DNA of 64,000 bases from Phytophthora quininea (Eukaryota; Oomycota; Peronosporomycetes; Peronosporales; Peronosporaceae): contig JAAVTG010000581.1 in the NCBI GenBank assembly GCA_011947345.1, positions 186,001-250,000 of the forward strand, given 5' to 3'. Below, piece by piece: positions 9,213 to 21,310 of this stretch. Position 1 is the stretch's first letter. Each line of letters begins with the position of its first letter. Position numbers and translations under genes: made by a program. The notes below the pieces were generated by a model, which made no database searches, was not told the DNA's origin, and saw only the letters and a list, made by a program, of their open reading frames with translations.

Positions 9213-10319
9213 TTAAGCGTCTTCGGCCTCTTCCAGCAGCCGAGAGACCATAGCGTTGACCTCGCTCGGGGTCATCGTCTCGGAGTTCATGATGGCGTTG
9301 GCAATGATCGTGATATTTTTCGTCGACTTGGCGTTCACCCACACAACACCATTGACGCCCACTGCCACTTCGAACGGCAGCTTCTTGCCTAATGATGCGA
9401 GCACCTGGCAATCATCACGCAGGAGCGATTTGGCCAGGCCGATCGAAGTCTTGAACACGTAGCCATCATTCAGCTCGCCGTAAATTGCCAAGCCAGTCAT
9501 CCAGTCCTTCTTGGTCACACTTGGCGGGGCTACGATCCAAGGCACAGTTTAGTTTTACTGCACGCATTTTCCGATTAGCGTGTGAATTACCTTCGCAAGT
9601 GATTTCAGGTTCCACGTCTGGGTTCGTCTTGCACACCCGAGCGTACACCAGGGATCCCAGTCGTAGACTCGGCCGATTCCGCTTCGTTGCGCCATCAAAC
9701 GCCAGAGCTCCCAACGTCGCACTCGCACTGTGCGATCATAGGCAAGGTCAGTCAGTGCCAGTGGCTACTGCAATGAATGCAAAATATGGCACGTACGCAG
9801 CTCCAATGTTCACGCGGTAGAACTCCGCGTTGCGGTCCGTCACAATGCCAATCACGCCGTCATCCATCGATGCGACGTACTGCAGATCAACGCATTGCCC
9901 AACACATACACATAAAATGAATACACGAAAGAAGCCGCAAACTAACAGCAATTGTTGTCTTCCACGTACGCGCTTGTGGTTGAACTCGACCCAGTAGCGG
10001 TTGGCTGGGCGATAGCGCAGGACGCCGGAGTTTGTAGCGATAATTCGCTCGTCTGCGAGCTGCTTCAGGCCAGCGCCTAATCGAACACGAGAACCAGTCA
10101 GTGATGACCCAGCAATTTGTCCAGCTCAACGCACACACCGAGTTTGACTCGTCGTGTGGTCTTGGTAAGCGTAGCCGTCACATCATCGCCAGGAAGCACG
10201 ACCACGAACGAGAAGAGGAAGTCAACAGAGCGCTGCGCGTCCTCTAGAAAGTTGCTGGCGTCGAGGTCGGCAGCGTCCTCGGCGGAGCTCTCGGCCTTGC
10301 GCTTGTTGTCCTGCGGCAT
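9213..10319 (-). CDS. RRP40: Exosome complex cap subunit RRP40
   Basis: RRP40 (EXOSC3) is an S1/KH cap protein of the RNA exosome, which processes rRNA and degrades RNA from the 3' end. Five exons by GT-AG and phase: 10319-10139, 10076-9970, 9879-9797, 9727-9591 and 9529-9213. They sum to 825 bases and 274 residues. The N-terminal strand region (VVLPGDDVTATL) is followed by the S1 domain (YVASMDDGVIGIVTDRNAEF) and the GATKRNRPSLRLGSLVYARV segment. The KH domain carries the hallmark GLAIYGELNDGYVF and FEVAVGVNGVVWVNAKS. All junctions are in phase and the frame is intact. It lies 365 bases downstream of SmD1 on the same strand. Confidence 0.93.
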
Positions 10320-10684
10320 CTTCGGTTTGACTGGGGGTTTGTATGAGCTACACTAAGTTCGAGCAGTGCTGCAGCTTTGGTTGGACCTGGTTCCAAGGAA
10401 GAGCGACGACATGATGCACGAGAAAATAGGCCGTGGTTGCTTGGGTTAACGGAAGGAGCTGTCTCCGTCTGCTGCCTGCTCACTCTTGGTTGACTCCAAC
10501 CGCACAGCTCTCAACTGGAGTACTTAACTTAGGAAGAAGAAATGCCTATCCGCACTGCACTGCGAGTGGAATTCTAGTGCCAACCATTCTGCTTGTCATC
10601 TCCAGCAAGATCGCCTGCCACTTTTCTTCAGTCCGACTCCACGATCGCGTCTTGAGCAGACAAGGCTTCTTTACGACGGAACTA

Positions 10685-11216
10685 TTACGCTCGCCCGCGT
10701 CCCCGGCCCCGGCCGCGGCCACGACCCCTTCCGCTTCCTGCCGGCGCGCCTGCCTTCACCTTCTCGCGCGGTGTGTCGTCAATCAGCAGCGTGTCCAGGT
10801 TCAGCGAGTCCGGCAATATATAGTAGCGGATGTTGTTGCCGCGGATACTGAGCGAGTCCAGGCTCACGGGGTTCTTGCCCTTGACAGTCATCTTGACGGC
10901 CTTCAAGTGTGTGTTCATGCTGATGTCCACGCCTGCAGATCAGCAGCAGAAGCCAGAGAAGAAGCCCCGGTACAGAGCCGTTAGTATTAGCGTACCAAAT
11001 CGGACTCAATAGCAATGTCTGAAGCCTCCGCCCGCACCAGTGATTGTGCCGTGGACGATCGTTCCGTTCTTGAGCTCGATCGTGACCGTCTCATTCGACA
11101 ACTTCATCAAGAACCTGCATGCGCAGCAGCACATCAAGCGAAGCTGGCAAACGTCAGCTGAGGTGCACGTCCAGGGAACGCCCAAGCAGCATACACACGC
11201 ACCGAACGAGCTTCAT
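10685..11216 (-). CDS. SNRPD1: Small nuclear ribonucleoprotein Sm D1
   Basis: Sm D1 is one of seven Sm proteins that ring the U1, U2, U4 and U5 snRNAs in the spliceosome. Three exons, 11216-11203 (14 bases), 11114-11038 and 10932-10685, give 112 residues. The tiny first exon encodes MKLVR minus the last base of the Arg codon. Exon 2 gives the Sm1 motif ([18 protein letters not shown]). Exon 3 gives [13 protein letters not shown], the Sm2 motif [16 protein letters not shown] and a C-terminal Gly-Arg repeat tail that is normally a target of arginine methylation. Length and motifs match the family. This is the last intact gene before the 36-kb repeat block, which starts within tens of bases upstream. 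Confidence 0.95.
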
Positions 11217-11244
11217 GGTCCACGCAGTCTCTTTTTACTTGGGA

Positions 11245-11626
11245 TCTGAGGGGGATACTATAAAAATAGGTTCTATAAGCATAGATTCCAATTTTTAATT
11301 ATCTAGATTATGTATTCCTAGGCTGCAAAATCTTATTTGTATCCATCCACATTGCTGCCGTGAGCTAGAGAAAGCGCTTATTCTCCGCCAGATTTACAAT
11401 GCATCATGGTGGCTCTGGCGAATGATTCTCGCGCACCTTTTGTTTTAGTAATGATCTCTTCTGTATACCCTTGTCACTTTGTGTGGATGGTGTCAGAAGG
11501 TACAAGACTACAAAAATAAAAAGCTTTTTACATTTTTTTATTCGCAAGAAAAAGATTTTTATTGTTGCCATCCCTACTTCCCGTTGGTCAGGGACTACCA
11601 ATGCTGAATGGTGGTCATAAATATTC
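11245..11626. other. AT-rich left edge of the repeat block
   Basis: Base composition drops sharply to AT-rich just upstream of the SmD1 start, with runs such as ctataaaaatagg. No gene is supported. The word TCTGAGGGGGATACTA at 11245 could be a Helitron 5' end, since these begin with TC and are not flanked by duplications, but nothing else confirms it. Confidence 0.35.
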
Positions 11627-14600
11627 ATGGCGTCTTTCAAGTGTAATCACGACGTGCAATTTTACTTGGTGGAAAAGATGTTGCCGACAGGATTCACATT
11701 TTGTACGAAGTACGTAACCAAACAACAAAAGCGCCTGGATTCCGTCGTTCTAACTGCACTAGCAGCTTTTTGCCGTCGACAGGATAGAGAAGCTATCGCG
11801 GTGACTTTAAATGAAGCGAGTGGCCAAGATTCAATTGTCACAGCTCGTAAGAGGGTTGCTTCCATGGTGTATACCATGACGAATAATAGGCAGGAGGTTG
11901 CCGGGCCCCTGGCAGCTCTCTATTTGTACCGCGGTTCATGCTGTTATGAGAGCTCCCGATGTTCATATATACCTCTTGCCGACATTATTCGGCAGCTCTG
12001 CTCAGCGGACAGGTATGTATGCAACATAGTTAACGAGAATGGAGAGGGCGAATCCTCTCGGTATCGGGCCGTTTCGTATTTAAACGACTACATCTATCGG
12101 CCTGACAGTCTCAACAGCATCAGCATCTACGAATTCGCTATGTGGTACTTCCGAAAGAAGAGCGAAAGAGCTACCAAGAAAAACTACCATTCAAACCTAC
12201 GCATCCTCTTCATCGCTCGCACAGCCTCGGCAAAAGATACGAAGAAGCCGTTCCTGTTATACAAGGCTTTCGAATTCCGTATATTGCTGATCATTCGCCC
12301 GAAGCAGCAAAGTACAAGCACGCTATTCTGTCGGTGGTGCTGTTTAAGCCTTTTAGGGTCCTGGAAGACTTAATTGGGTCGCCGACAGCATCGAATCATC
12401 AATGGTTAGATACGTACACGACTTGGGTTCACACCCGTAACGATTTCGTCAAATCTATCATGGAGCATATCGATGATTATTATTGTGGGGTCGATCGTGC
12501 TGCAAAATCACATGGACAGAGCCAATGACCGCTGGTACGGAACCTTACGGTGCCGATGGAGATGACAGTGATGATTGTGACTCGTTATTTAGCGCGGAAG
12601 ATTTTGATGAAATTAATCAAGACGCGTTTGATGAACATGACCAAGAAGATGTGCTGCAGACTGAGGGTAAGTTTTCTAATCCATGGGCGTTTAAGGGCGA
12701 TATCGTTTTGGACACTCAGCATCTGAATCCTTTGCTGTTTCCGTCTTCGGCGAAGCCAGACGCTCGCGCATCTACGGTGTTAGACCTTTTCAAGTCGAAA
12801 AAATGCTCGCCTCAACTACATCGGCTCCTACCGTCCGTTCAAACCATGCGCAAGTGGGTTCAGGATCCTAGCACAGACAAGCAAGCACAGAACCTTGCTA
12901 GCCGGAGTTTGAACGAGACCAATACCCAGGTCACCGAGCTTTTGACTAAGGCAATGCTTGCAGACTCTATGACTCGGATCGACAGCACTACAGCTTCACG
13001 TTCTCCACCAAATCACGCACCATTTGATTCTATTTCGTCCATTTCACAGCTCTATACTCTAAATGAAAAGCAGCACTACGCATTTCGACTAATTGGGGCG
13101 GCGTTGCTTACTAGATGGAGCCACATAGAAGATCTATCGTACTCAGGATGCGGCGGTGATGACATTCTACATCAGGATCAGCTGCGGTTATTTTTGAGTG
13201 GCGAAGGAGGAACTGGAAAAAGTCGCGTACTCGACGCTGTGGCGTCACTGTGCAACAGCTGGAACCGTTCTGAGTGCCTATTGAAAACAGCACTAACTGG
13301 AAAAGCAGCCACAATATTTCATGGGATAACGCTAGCGAGCTTGCTTCTTCAGTTGCGTGGTAAGCGAAAACATGAATTAGCTATTAATCTAGACACCCTG
13401 GTTATTGACGAAATCTCCATGATGAAGAAAGCACAGCTTGCTCGGCTTGATAGACTACGCGTGTGGTTAAACGCGTGGAGGGAGTTCCCTTTGGTGGCGT
13501 TTTGGTTGTGTTAGTAGGAGATTTTCTTCAGCTTCCGCCTGTTGGGGAGCGTCCCTATACAAAGACCCGTTGTGCAGTCGCCGTCAGTTTGCCAACGAGC
13601 ATGCTGGGTTCGTGCTGTGGCGGAGTTTCGACAAGGTGGTACTTTTGGACGAATCCGCACGGTTTCGTGCTGACCCCGAATGGGGCCGTGGGTGTCAATA
13701 TGCTCGAAAAGGAATGTGGTTGCCGGAGTTTATTGATATTATTATTTCTCGAATCATTACACGTGATGACTTGCCGGAAGACTCTGCTTGGGTCAAAACC
13801 GTGCCATCCTTCATAACGCCTGATAACACTACTCGACTAGCGATCAATAGCCTGTTTATTGCAGGCGCAGCAAGAATGATGCCTGAAGAAGAGTACCCTG
13901 TCCGTGTCGTCGCAAATTTTAAAGGAAAATTGAACAATCTTGGAGCAGCCGAGGTTAAGATGGTGATGGCTCTCCCCGACAACAAATTTGGCCGAATGGC
14001 CCCTTTCATCGATCTTGTTGTGGACATGCCTATTCAGGTGACGCAGAATGTTAGAGCGGAAAAGGCTGTTGCAAACGGCACTTTGGGTACTCTGGAAACT
14101 ATAATTTACCATCCCGACACTACATTTCGCGTTGTATACGATGGTACTGCCGCTATGAAAGTCAAAGTCCCGAGTTGCCCCCTCCAGCAATAATCGTGCG
14201 GATACACCGGGGCCCGACAGCATCATCACTCGTGGGTTGTACAGACTCCGACCTCTTTCCGCTTTTTACGACAGTCGTTCGTATAGTCAGAGTAATATTA
14301 CGTTACCACCAAGTGGCTCAGGTATGCCAAGGTTGCTCTCCGTTCGGATTGAGCAGTTCCCGGTTGTATGCGCCGTCTCCTCCACAGTCTATAAAGTTCA
14401 AGGCGAAACCTTGGATAACGTGGTCGTAACCGAATGGCGTTCAGAAAATTGAATTACAAACAAAAGAAAACAACCTTACCTACCGGTGTCTCGCGTCACT
14501 TCAAGAACCGCTTTTCGAACATTTCGTCCGTTGACGAATGACATTGTACGATGGGCAAAGCCATCTCAAGATGCTCTAGACGAAGAACGTCGACTACAGG

Positions 14601-14640
14601 TACTCAGTGACAAAACGCTTCACCGTTTTGCTACATCTCG
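11627..14640 (+). mobile_element. Helitron-type relic with PIF1-like DNA helicase, broken by frameshifts
   Basis: Helitrons move by rolling-circle replication using a Rep-helicase protein. The first ORF (11627-12373) has a Helitron-like block (KCNHDVQFYLVEKMLPTGFT and SYLNDYIYRPDSLNSISIYE), which continues at 12142-12528 in another frame. The helicase follows: Walker A GEGGTGKSRV near 13210, motif Ia TALTGKAATIFHG, Walker B LVIDEISMM near 13400, then after a shift near 13490 motif III LVGDFLQLPPV. After more shifts come LLDESARFRADPEW, AVANGTLGTLETI, and the terminal motif TVYKVQGETLDNVVVTEW near 14390. The last recognisable block is DALDEERRLQVLSDKTL near 14570. A complete Rep nuclease domain is not visible, so the 5' part is missing or unreadable. 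The element cannot be active. Confidence 0.85.
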
Positions 14641-14654
14641 ATTAACTCACGTCG

Positions 14655-14870
14655 GAAGTGCTGCTGGACATCTACAGTCGTATCAAGAACATCGAGCGTG
14701 TGGGCATCTCCGGCAGCGGCGCCCTCCAGCAAGCCCAAGTACAACGGCTACCCCGTACTCACTCCCAAGAAGAAGAAGAGCCTCATGGCCAAGAGTCTGA
14801 CGCCTGGGATCTACGACTAGCTCAAGGATCGCAAGACGACCAGTGGCTTCACGATCGACCGACCGTTGCG
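14655..14870 (+). pseudogene. Phosphagen (arginine/taurocyamine) kinase gene fragment
   Basis: Directly after the helicase the plus strand reads YNGYPVLTPKKKKSLMAKSL, TPGIYD, a stop at 14818-14820, then LKDRKTTSGFTIDR. The string SLMAK.LTP.IY..LKDRKT.SGFT.D is the N-terminal region of ATP:guanido phosphotransferases. The stop stands where the family has Glu (GAG to TAG). The conserved sequence then fades, so only about 55 residues of a roughly 350-residue enzyme remain. Its position behind a Helitron helicase suggests capture of a host gene piece, but ordinary insertion near a dead gene would look the same. Confidence 0.65.
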
Positions 14871-15167
14871 GTCGGAACCATTGATAAGGCATCAGCCTTG
14901 CGCACCACGCGCTGCTGCAGTTTGGTCATCTACCGCAAGGACGAATTGGACGACAGTGCTGTCGTTAGCTGAGCCACTGCGACCGTCAGACTGAGCGCGC
15001 AGGCAAAAATGCCGCGGTGAAGCGTCCTAGCAGACCGAGGTGCTCGAGCTCCTTGTCGTCTAAGATGGAGAAGACGGTCAGGCGCATCCTCGCCGATCGC
15101 GGAGAGGATGTTGCGGCTCGATGTGTCGACGCGTCACTGGTGCTTGGCCGGTCCGGTCACTGCAGCG

Positions 15168-15420
15168 AGTTCTGGCGCGCTATGTGGCACTTCCAGCTCC
15201 GGGCTGCTGCAGATTCGTGTACGCTGAAGGTCACAAGGCCCTGTAGGTTACGAGGCAGCATGGTTAAGTTGCCGTTCTCGGTCAAAGATCCTGCGTTCGT
15301 GTAGAGCGTAAGCTTGATGCAATTGGCGAGCAGCGCGGCGCGGTGGCTGTGGACGTAGCTCTTGCCAGTCTGGAAAGTGTAGTGGAAGAATTGCCACGTT
15401 CAGTTAGAAGTGGCTAAGCA
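15168..15420 (-). pseudogene. Unrecognised gene fragment
   Basis: The minus strand has one coherent stretch, WQFFHYTFQTGKSYVHSHRA, followed by LANCIKLTLYTN, SLTENGNLTMLPRNLQGLVT and a stop near 15165. It looks like folded-protein sequence and has no stop for about 80 codons. No start, no introns and no known motif are visible. It lies in the opposite direction to the neighbouring kinase fragment, so the two need not come from one gene. Confidence 0.35.
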
Positions 15421-16190
15421 AGTCTATCAGCTTGTTCCGAGATCGGAAATGGCAGACCCAGGATTCGCTCTACGTAGAGAAGATCGTTAGTGTAAGAGGC
15501 CCGTACATCACGCAATCTCACCAAGACTCGTGCTTGATTGAGTCTGCTCCACTTCATTAAAACGTGGCTCATTCAAATTTGTAATGCCCAGTCCCATTGT
15601 GCTATCAAGTACATCCAATCCCATGTTTGTCTGTCTGCTCCGACACCCTTGTTGACCCGAAATGGTCAACAACCAGATCCGGAATAGTCAACAGGACCCA
15701 CTTGTTACAGGTGAAGTCTGCTACCAACCGGCGGACCCGCGAGATGCGACCCGCGACTGACGTACTCCAACTCATCATCTGTCTCCGTCTCTACCGACGG
15801 GCGGGTCCCCTCAGATTTACAGCGAACCTTGGCCACCCGTCCACACCACCTTGAACAATATTTACTGCACCACTGGTCCAGCACGCTCTAATGAGTGTAC
15901 GGCAGCATGGCACTCGCAAATCGATGATGTCTACTATGTTTCGTGGCGAAAGTCGTGACTCGAAGATCTGGCAGCTGTGATTGTGCAAAACAGTGTGTTA
16001 AATCTTGTGTGCCGTACGCGGGATATTGCAAAACACCACTACAACTACCTCATTAACATGAATTCTCGTGCAGATGTATTGAAGTGGATAAAACTGGCTG
16101 AGAGGTGCTAAGCTAAAACGACTTGAGTGAGAAAAAAGAGTTGATCAACATATGCACCTACACACTGCCCGTGACCTTCTCTTCGAGCAC
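15421..16190. other. No supported feature
   Basis: Many stops in all frames, and short ORFs without motifs (for example plus 15597-15854). Probably old repeat sequence. Confidence 0.4.
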
Positions 16191-16209
16191 ACTACGGATC
16201 TTGGGGTCT

Positions 16210-16330
16210 TGGACGGCCAAAATGGAAGCCGTGAAAACGGTTCATGTGCTTGCGTAGCGTTGTCGGTCCGGTGGCAACGAACGGACAATTATGAACGTAG
16301 CAGAACAGGTCGTCAATAGTGGTGGCATCA
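16210..16330 (-). pseudogene. C2H2 zinc-finger fragment
   Basis: Minus-strand ORF 16413-16192 contains one classical zinc finger with spacing C-x4-C-x12-H-x4-H (FCYVHNCPFVATG then LRKHMNRFHG). Only one finger is present and the reading frame soon runs out. It abuts the 5' end of the gypsy coding sequence on the other strand, so it is probably the end of another repeat-borne ORF. Confidence 0.45.
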
Positions 16331-19031
16331 TCGATGACCGCGACGAGTTGGGGATCAAGACGAAAACCGCCGACGAACCAGACTTCATGTTGGTGCTGCC
16401 ACGAGACAATCAAGCACGTCGGGAGTTCACTTAAGCGACGCGATCAACCCGATAATGTGAACAGCGCCAAAGCGTTACGATATCTGAAGACAGACTGGGA
16501 GAGTTTCCGCGCGAGCCCCGTCGACGTGAAAGACCATAACCTTGTGATGTATCGCCAGCAATGGCGACAATCACCGGAACAGCAATGAGAAATCTTGAAA
16601 TGGGTCGAAGAAATGGTCGCGAAGAAACTCATCCGACCAAGTATCAGTTCACACGCTGCTCCGATGTTCTGCACTCGGAAACCCGTCGGATGGCGCATCA
16701 TGGATGACTATCGGTACTTGAACTCCATTACAGTGCGTCAAAGCATCCCCATGACGCGAAAAGAAGATATCCTGGACGCGATGTCGGGAGCATACTGGCT
16801 GTCGAAAATGAACTTGATGTCGGCTTACTACCAAGTGCTTATGCGCGGAGCTGATGTGAAGTTTACTGCGTCCCAGGCTCCCAATGGCCTTTGGAAATAC
16901 CTAGCACGCCCGATGGTGTCTGCAATGCGCCAGCAACGATGCATTGGTTGACATCCAGACTGTTTGCCGGACTGAAGAGTATAAAGTCATTTTACGACGA
17001 CGACATTTACATCTTCACGAAGTCCCCGAACATCGCCGAACACTTGGAGGCTCTCTGCAAGACTTTGAATATCTTGCGCGAGAACAGACTTTATGTCAAG
17101 TTAGCCAAGTCCGTGTTCTGTCCTTCTGAGATTCCATGTCTCGGAGATTTCGTTGGCCGTAATGGAGTCCGCATGGATCCAGACAAGGTCCAGACCATCA
17201 AGGACTGGCCTGTATCTCGCACTCAAGAAGAGCTTCATAGCTTTCTCGGTTTGACGGGCTATGTGCAACGTTTCTGCTCGGAGAATGCGTCGTTGACAGC
17301 AACAATGTTTGCTTTGCTGAAGAAGTCAAACAAGCGCGAAGAACGCGAAGATACGCTTCAGTGAGGAGCAGCTGAAGAACTTTAAAGAACTAAAACGGCG
17401 GTTGTGCGGCCTCCGGTGTTACACCACCCCGACTGCACAAATCGCATGCATGTGCGGACCGATGCTAGCAAGTTTGCTGTTGGTGGTGTCCTGTTCTAAG
17501 TCGTCGACGGTGTCGAGCGCGATTGCTTACACGAGCAGAAAGATGAAATCGGCAGAGCTGAACTATCCGACACAGCAGCAAGAACTTCTGGCAATTGTTC
17601 ATGCACTAGCTGTGTTCCAGATGCTCGGACAAATTGTTAATGGCGGAAACGGACCACAAGAGTCTCGAAGGTCTCTTCACCAAAAAGATGGCAAATCGAC
17701 GTCTTGCACGCTGGTATGACATCCTGACTGAGTACCAGCCTACGTTCTCGTATCTCCCTGACGCGGAAGCTGGTATCGCGGACGCCTTGAGTAGCCGCCC
17801 CGACTTACAGCCGGAAACCAAGTATTTCCGCGACGTGAGCGTCACCCATTTCGACGATACGTCATTCACCTTGGCGATCAGCGAAGTGACCGTGAAGCCA
17901 GAGATCATCTCGAACTCAAAACGGCGTATTCAAAGGACAAAGAAATCCAGGCCATCTTGACAGCGATATCTCGTCGTAACATCAATGTGAAGAAGTAGCC
18001 ACAAACCAGGATCATAAGAAATACCAATACTACTTCGAATCGGATGGACTACTGTGGTATCAGTCTCCGGCCGACGACAAACCTCGAATCGTGGTTCGTA
18101 ACGAATTGAAGTTGAGGCAGACAATTACGGGGGGTCACGACGCCTACTACGGAGGCCACCCTGGTGATGAGAGAACGTACTTGACGCTAGCACGACGCTG
18201 GTACTGGTCGAAGATGTTCGAATCCATACAGAAGTTCATTAATAGCTGCGAGCCATGCAGGCGCAACTAACCAAAACTGACGAAACCCCATGGACTATTT
18301 GAACCACTGAGTATCCTTGATGAGCGATTTCGATGGATGTTATCGCCGACTTGACTCGAACGGAGCGCAAGTACGATTCCGTCTGGGTTGTTGTTGACAG
18401 GTTAACCAAACGTTGCCTTTTCGTGCCCACCACAAAGACAGTCACCGCAGAAGGAGTCGCGCAGCTATTCCTTGATCACACCTGGAAATTGGGATGCCAA
18501 TGTCGATCGTGTCGGATCGCGATCGGAAGTTTGTTTTCAGCTTCTGGCAGCATGTCTTCAAGTCAAGCGAAACCAAGTTAAGTATGACTGTAGCACATCG
18601 CGCACAAGGCGATGCCCAGACGGAGCGCATGAATCGCACATTAGAAGAATACATTCGTTGCTACGTCGGTCCACAGCAGGACGATTGGGATGTTCATCTC
18701 GCCAATGCTGAGTTTGCCATCAACTCCACGGTCAATTCCAACACGAAGCTGGCACCCTTCGAGGCAGATCTCGGATACATTCCTCGCAACCCACTGCAGC
18801 TTGCTGCCGAACAACACGATAACGTGCCGACGAGTCGTCGTGGAGCAGAGTTTCATGAACGGCAAGCAGTGATACTGTATAAATATCGACCAGGTGTGCA
18901 ACATTTCATATGATTCATTTGATGGGATTGGTGAAAAACTTGTTTAGGAGATCTGATTGGTCATAACTACAACTGCAGTGATGGATGTCCTCCTTGCGGC
19001 TTGTCATGACGCAGGGCGAGAAGGATACGAG

Positions 19032-19661
19032 TCACGGAAAGCTGCCGGCCGTAAGTGCGTAGACTTTGCCTATCGCAACGTCGCTAGTGAAGCCTGCCCG
19101 TACAAATCCAGCAACGACGTCCCAGAAAAGCTTCTGGCGAGAGTAAGCAAATTTGTTTGCGCCACGTTCACTTGCGGTGAAGTCTCGTGCCGGCTTTAGG
19201 CTATTTAAGCCAAACTCGTATTCTGCCCACAGCTCATACAAATCCTTCGGTCGCTTGGATAACTTCACACGTTGTCAGTAAGAAGTAGAAGCAGTGGTTG
19301 TTGCTACACCATCAGCCACGAGATCGCTTTGCACTCGACGTGCGACGGGTTGCAGGGCAATTCGGCTCATCACAGCGAGGGCTTTTCGGTGATCGCGTTG
19401 GCTCTCTGTCCGCGAACGGAGCACGTCGTTCAAAACGGTCGCTATTTGTCGTTGCAGTCCAAAAAGTTGCGAGTGGATAGTGATGAACTCTTTACGGATG
19501 TTGTCGGCACTCATTGCATTGCGCCCGCGTTGTGCTCGCTCTGAGTTGTTACCGCCGTTTGCATGGTCGTGTCTCTCTATAATCTGCAGCTGCGCGCCGT
19601 CACCTGTAATTTCAAGAGGAACAGTGCCGGCAATATTTCGGTGGTGGACAACACGCTTCAC
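19032..19661 (-). pseudogene. Crypton C-terminal part with GCR1-type DNA-binding domain
   Basis: Two short ORFs on the recombinase strand, downstream of it, make up the C-terminal part. 19661-19275 carries a Gln/Leu-rich helix (KEFITIHSQLFGLQRQIATV). 19268-19032 reads KRPKDLYELWAEYEFGLNSL, KPARDFTASERGANKFAYSR, QKLFWDVVAGFVRAGFTSDV. The LWxEYxFGL...KPARDFTxxERG...FWDVVxxxVRxG arrangement is that of GCR1_C, which is joined to the recombinase in many Cryptons and binds DNA. A stop and frame change separate the two parts. Confidence 0.75.
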
Positions 19662-20029
19662 AGGATTGACGGCAGCATTGCCTCCAGCGCCAACGTACGC
19701 ATGAACAATGCGTTGTTTCAGCGCAGCTGGTATCAGTAGTCATAACGCTCATTCGGCACCAGTGACGCCCAAAGCAGTGGCAGTGCGAGAACTCCAGCAA
19801 CCTCTGTACCCATTGCTTCTTTGATGACAGGGCCGATGTGATCCACTAATAGCGCACCGGTAGCAGCGTGCATTGTAATGGCACTCATCACAAGAGCGTG
19901 CACGGTATTGCAACTTGCCTACCTCCCATGGATTCAGCTTCTGGAAGGTTCTAAGATCTGGTAGGTAGACGACACAAGTAGTCTCTAACAAGTTGTTCAC
20001 TTTCAATCTTTCAGTGCAACGCACAAGCC

Positions 20030-21054
20030 CATTAAAAATGCATTCCGTCCTTAAGAATGTAGCAGCATAAACCAAGAGGTCCAGTCAAAGTGGCCGCAGC
20101 AACTGCATCAGAAATGGCTGTGTGTTGTCGATGTACGTGTCGACAGCGCTTTTCCGCGTTCTCCACCTTCCACGCAAATTGACGTAATCCTTCGAAAGCT
20201 CGCTTCTCTTGGCGTAAGTTGCAGCACCTTTCCTCAAACTGTGCGTACCCAGGTTGCCCTGTTTAAGCTTCCGAAAGCTGTCGCCTTCGAACACATCTTG
20301 CACGTACCGACGGGCACCAAGATGACCATCTTTGGGGTTACCGTATACATAAGTAGACAGCGATTCTTGGCCGTTCATCTCGACGTAGGCAGGCATGTTG
20401 AGGAGCACACAAACGCGGGGATCCATGCTACCGATGGTAATCTGCTCTGGTGCATCGCGCTCTTTAGATATGTTCTTTGACCAGCGGAGTTGGCAAAGTA
20501 GGGTTCCTGGGTAATACATGCTCCTCGAAAAGTTGTAGAATTTCATCTTCATCATGTCGTCTATCCATGCGATGAGATGCCACTGCAATGTAAGAACAGC
20601 ACTCATGAGATGCTTGAGGACTCCTTTGTTAGTGCTGGTGCTCACCAACATGAGCAGGTTAATAAATTCGTCGTACTCAATATCCTTCCTTGCTGCAGAC
20701 TGCACTCCCTCTCTTCGAACTTCGCAACGTTTCACCTTCTTGATAACTGCATTCACTTCCTCTGACCTGTCGGGTTGCCTTTGCCACGAATGGAATCCCA
20801 AGGTACTGTGCGCCGTGGCATGAAGGAGATGGCTTTTTGGTGTGCTCTAACGTAGAGGATCTAGCGTTAACTGATTTTGCGTTTTCTGAAGGATTCGGCT
20901 CCCCAAACGCACGCAAATTCATCCAGTGACACATATTGTCGGGCGTGATCTCCAGCAATTTGTCCTGGGTAAACCTGGTGTCGAGGTCGAAGGCGTGGCC
21001 AGCCCTGAACGCCATAAACTCGCAGAGAATCGCCTTGTATCTGTTTGCCGGCAT
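20030..21054 (-). pseudogene. Crypton tyrosine recombinase, frameshifted
   Basis: The ORF starts at 21054 (MPANRYKAILCEFMAFRAGH, then LEITPDNMCHWMNLRAFGE) and shifts frame near 20800 into the 238-residue ORF ending at 20085. That part contains KFYNFSRSMYYPGTLLCQLR and a GTHSLRKGAATYAKRSELSK block, matching the H-x-x-R box II of tyrosine recombinases, then LRGRWRTRKSAVDTYID with the likely catalytic Tyr. A second shift near 20120 leads to DAVAAATLTGPLG and a stop near 20040. Catalytic residues are mostly recognisable, but the reading frame is not continuous. Confidence 0.8.
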
Positions 21055-21286
21055 CGCTCTTCTTCTCTTTAGTATTTTTGCTCGTGGAGGGTCTGGCTAT
21101 GCTACCGTGGAGAAAAATGCACACTTCTCTTTGTATGGTCGTGGTAGCAAAAGCCAGCTACAATACAAACGCACTGTACAGCCACTTTTGCACATGGTAC
21201 CAATGATTCTGCCACGGTATCAACCCTACCAATCACCAGAACTGTAGCCAGGAGGACCGCTCGTCCAATCCTCTTCTCCAGCACAA

Positions 21287-21310
21287 CAAATACAACGTCG
21301 GTTGTATTTG
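21287..21310. repeat. Perfect 10-bp inverted repeat with 4-base loop
   Basis: CAAATACAAC, GTCG, GTTGTATTTG: both arms match without error. It lies within about 15 bases of the point where the gypsy coding sequence resumes, so it marks the Crypton's right end. It could be a recombinase recognition site or a structure at the element end. Confidence 0.8.
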
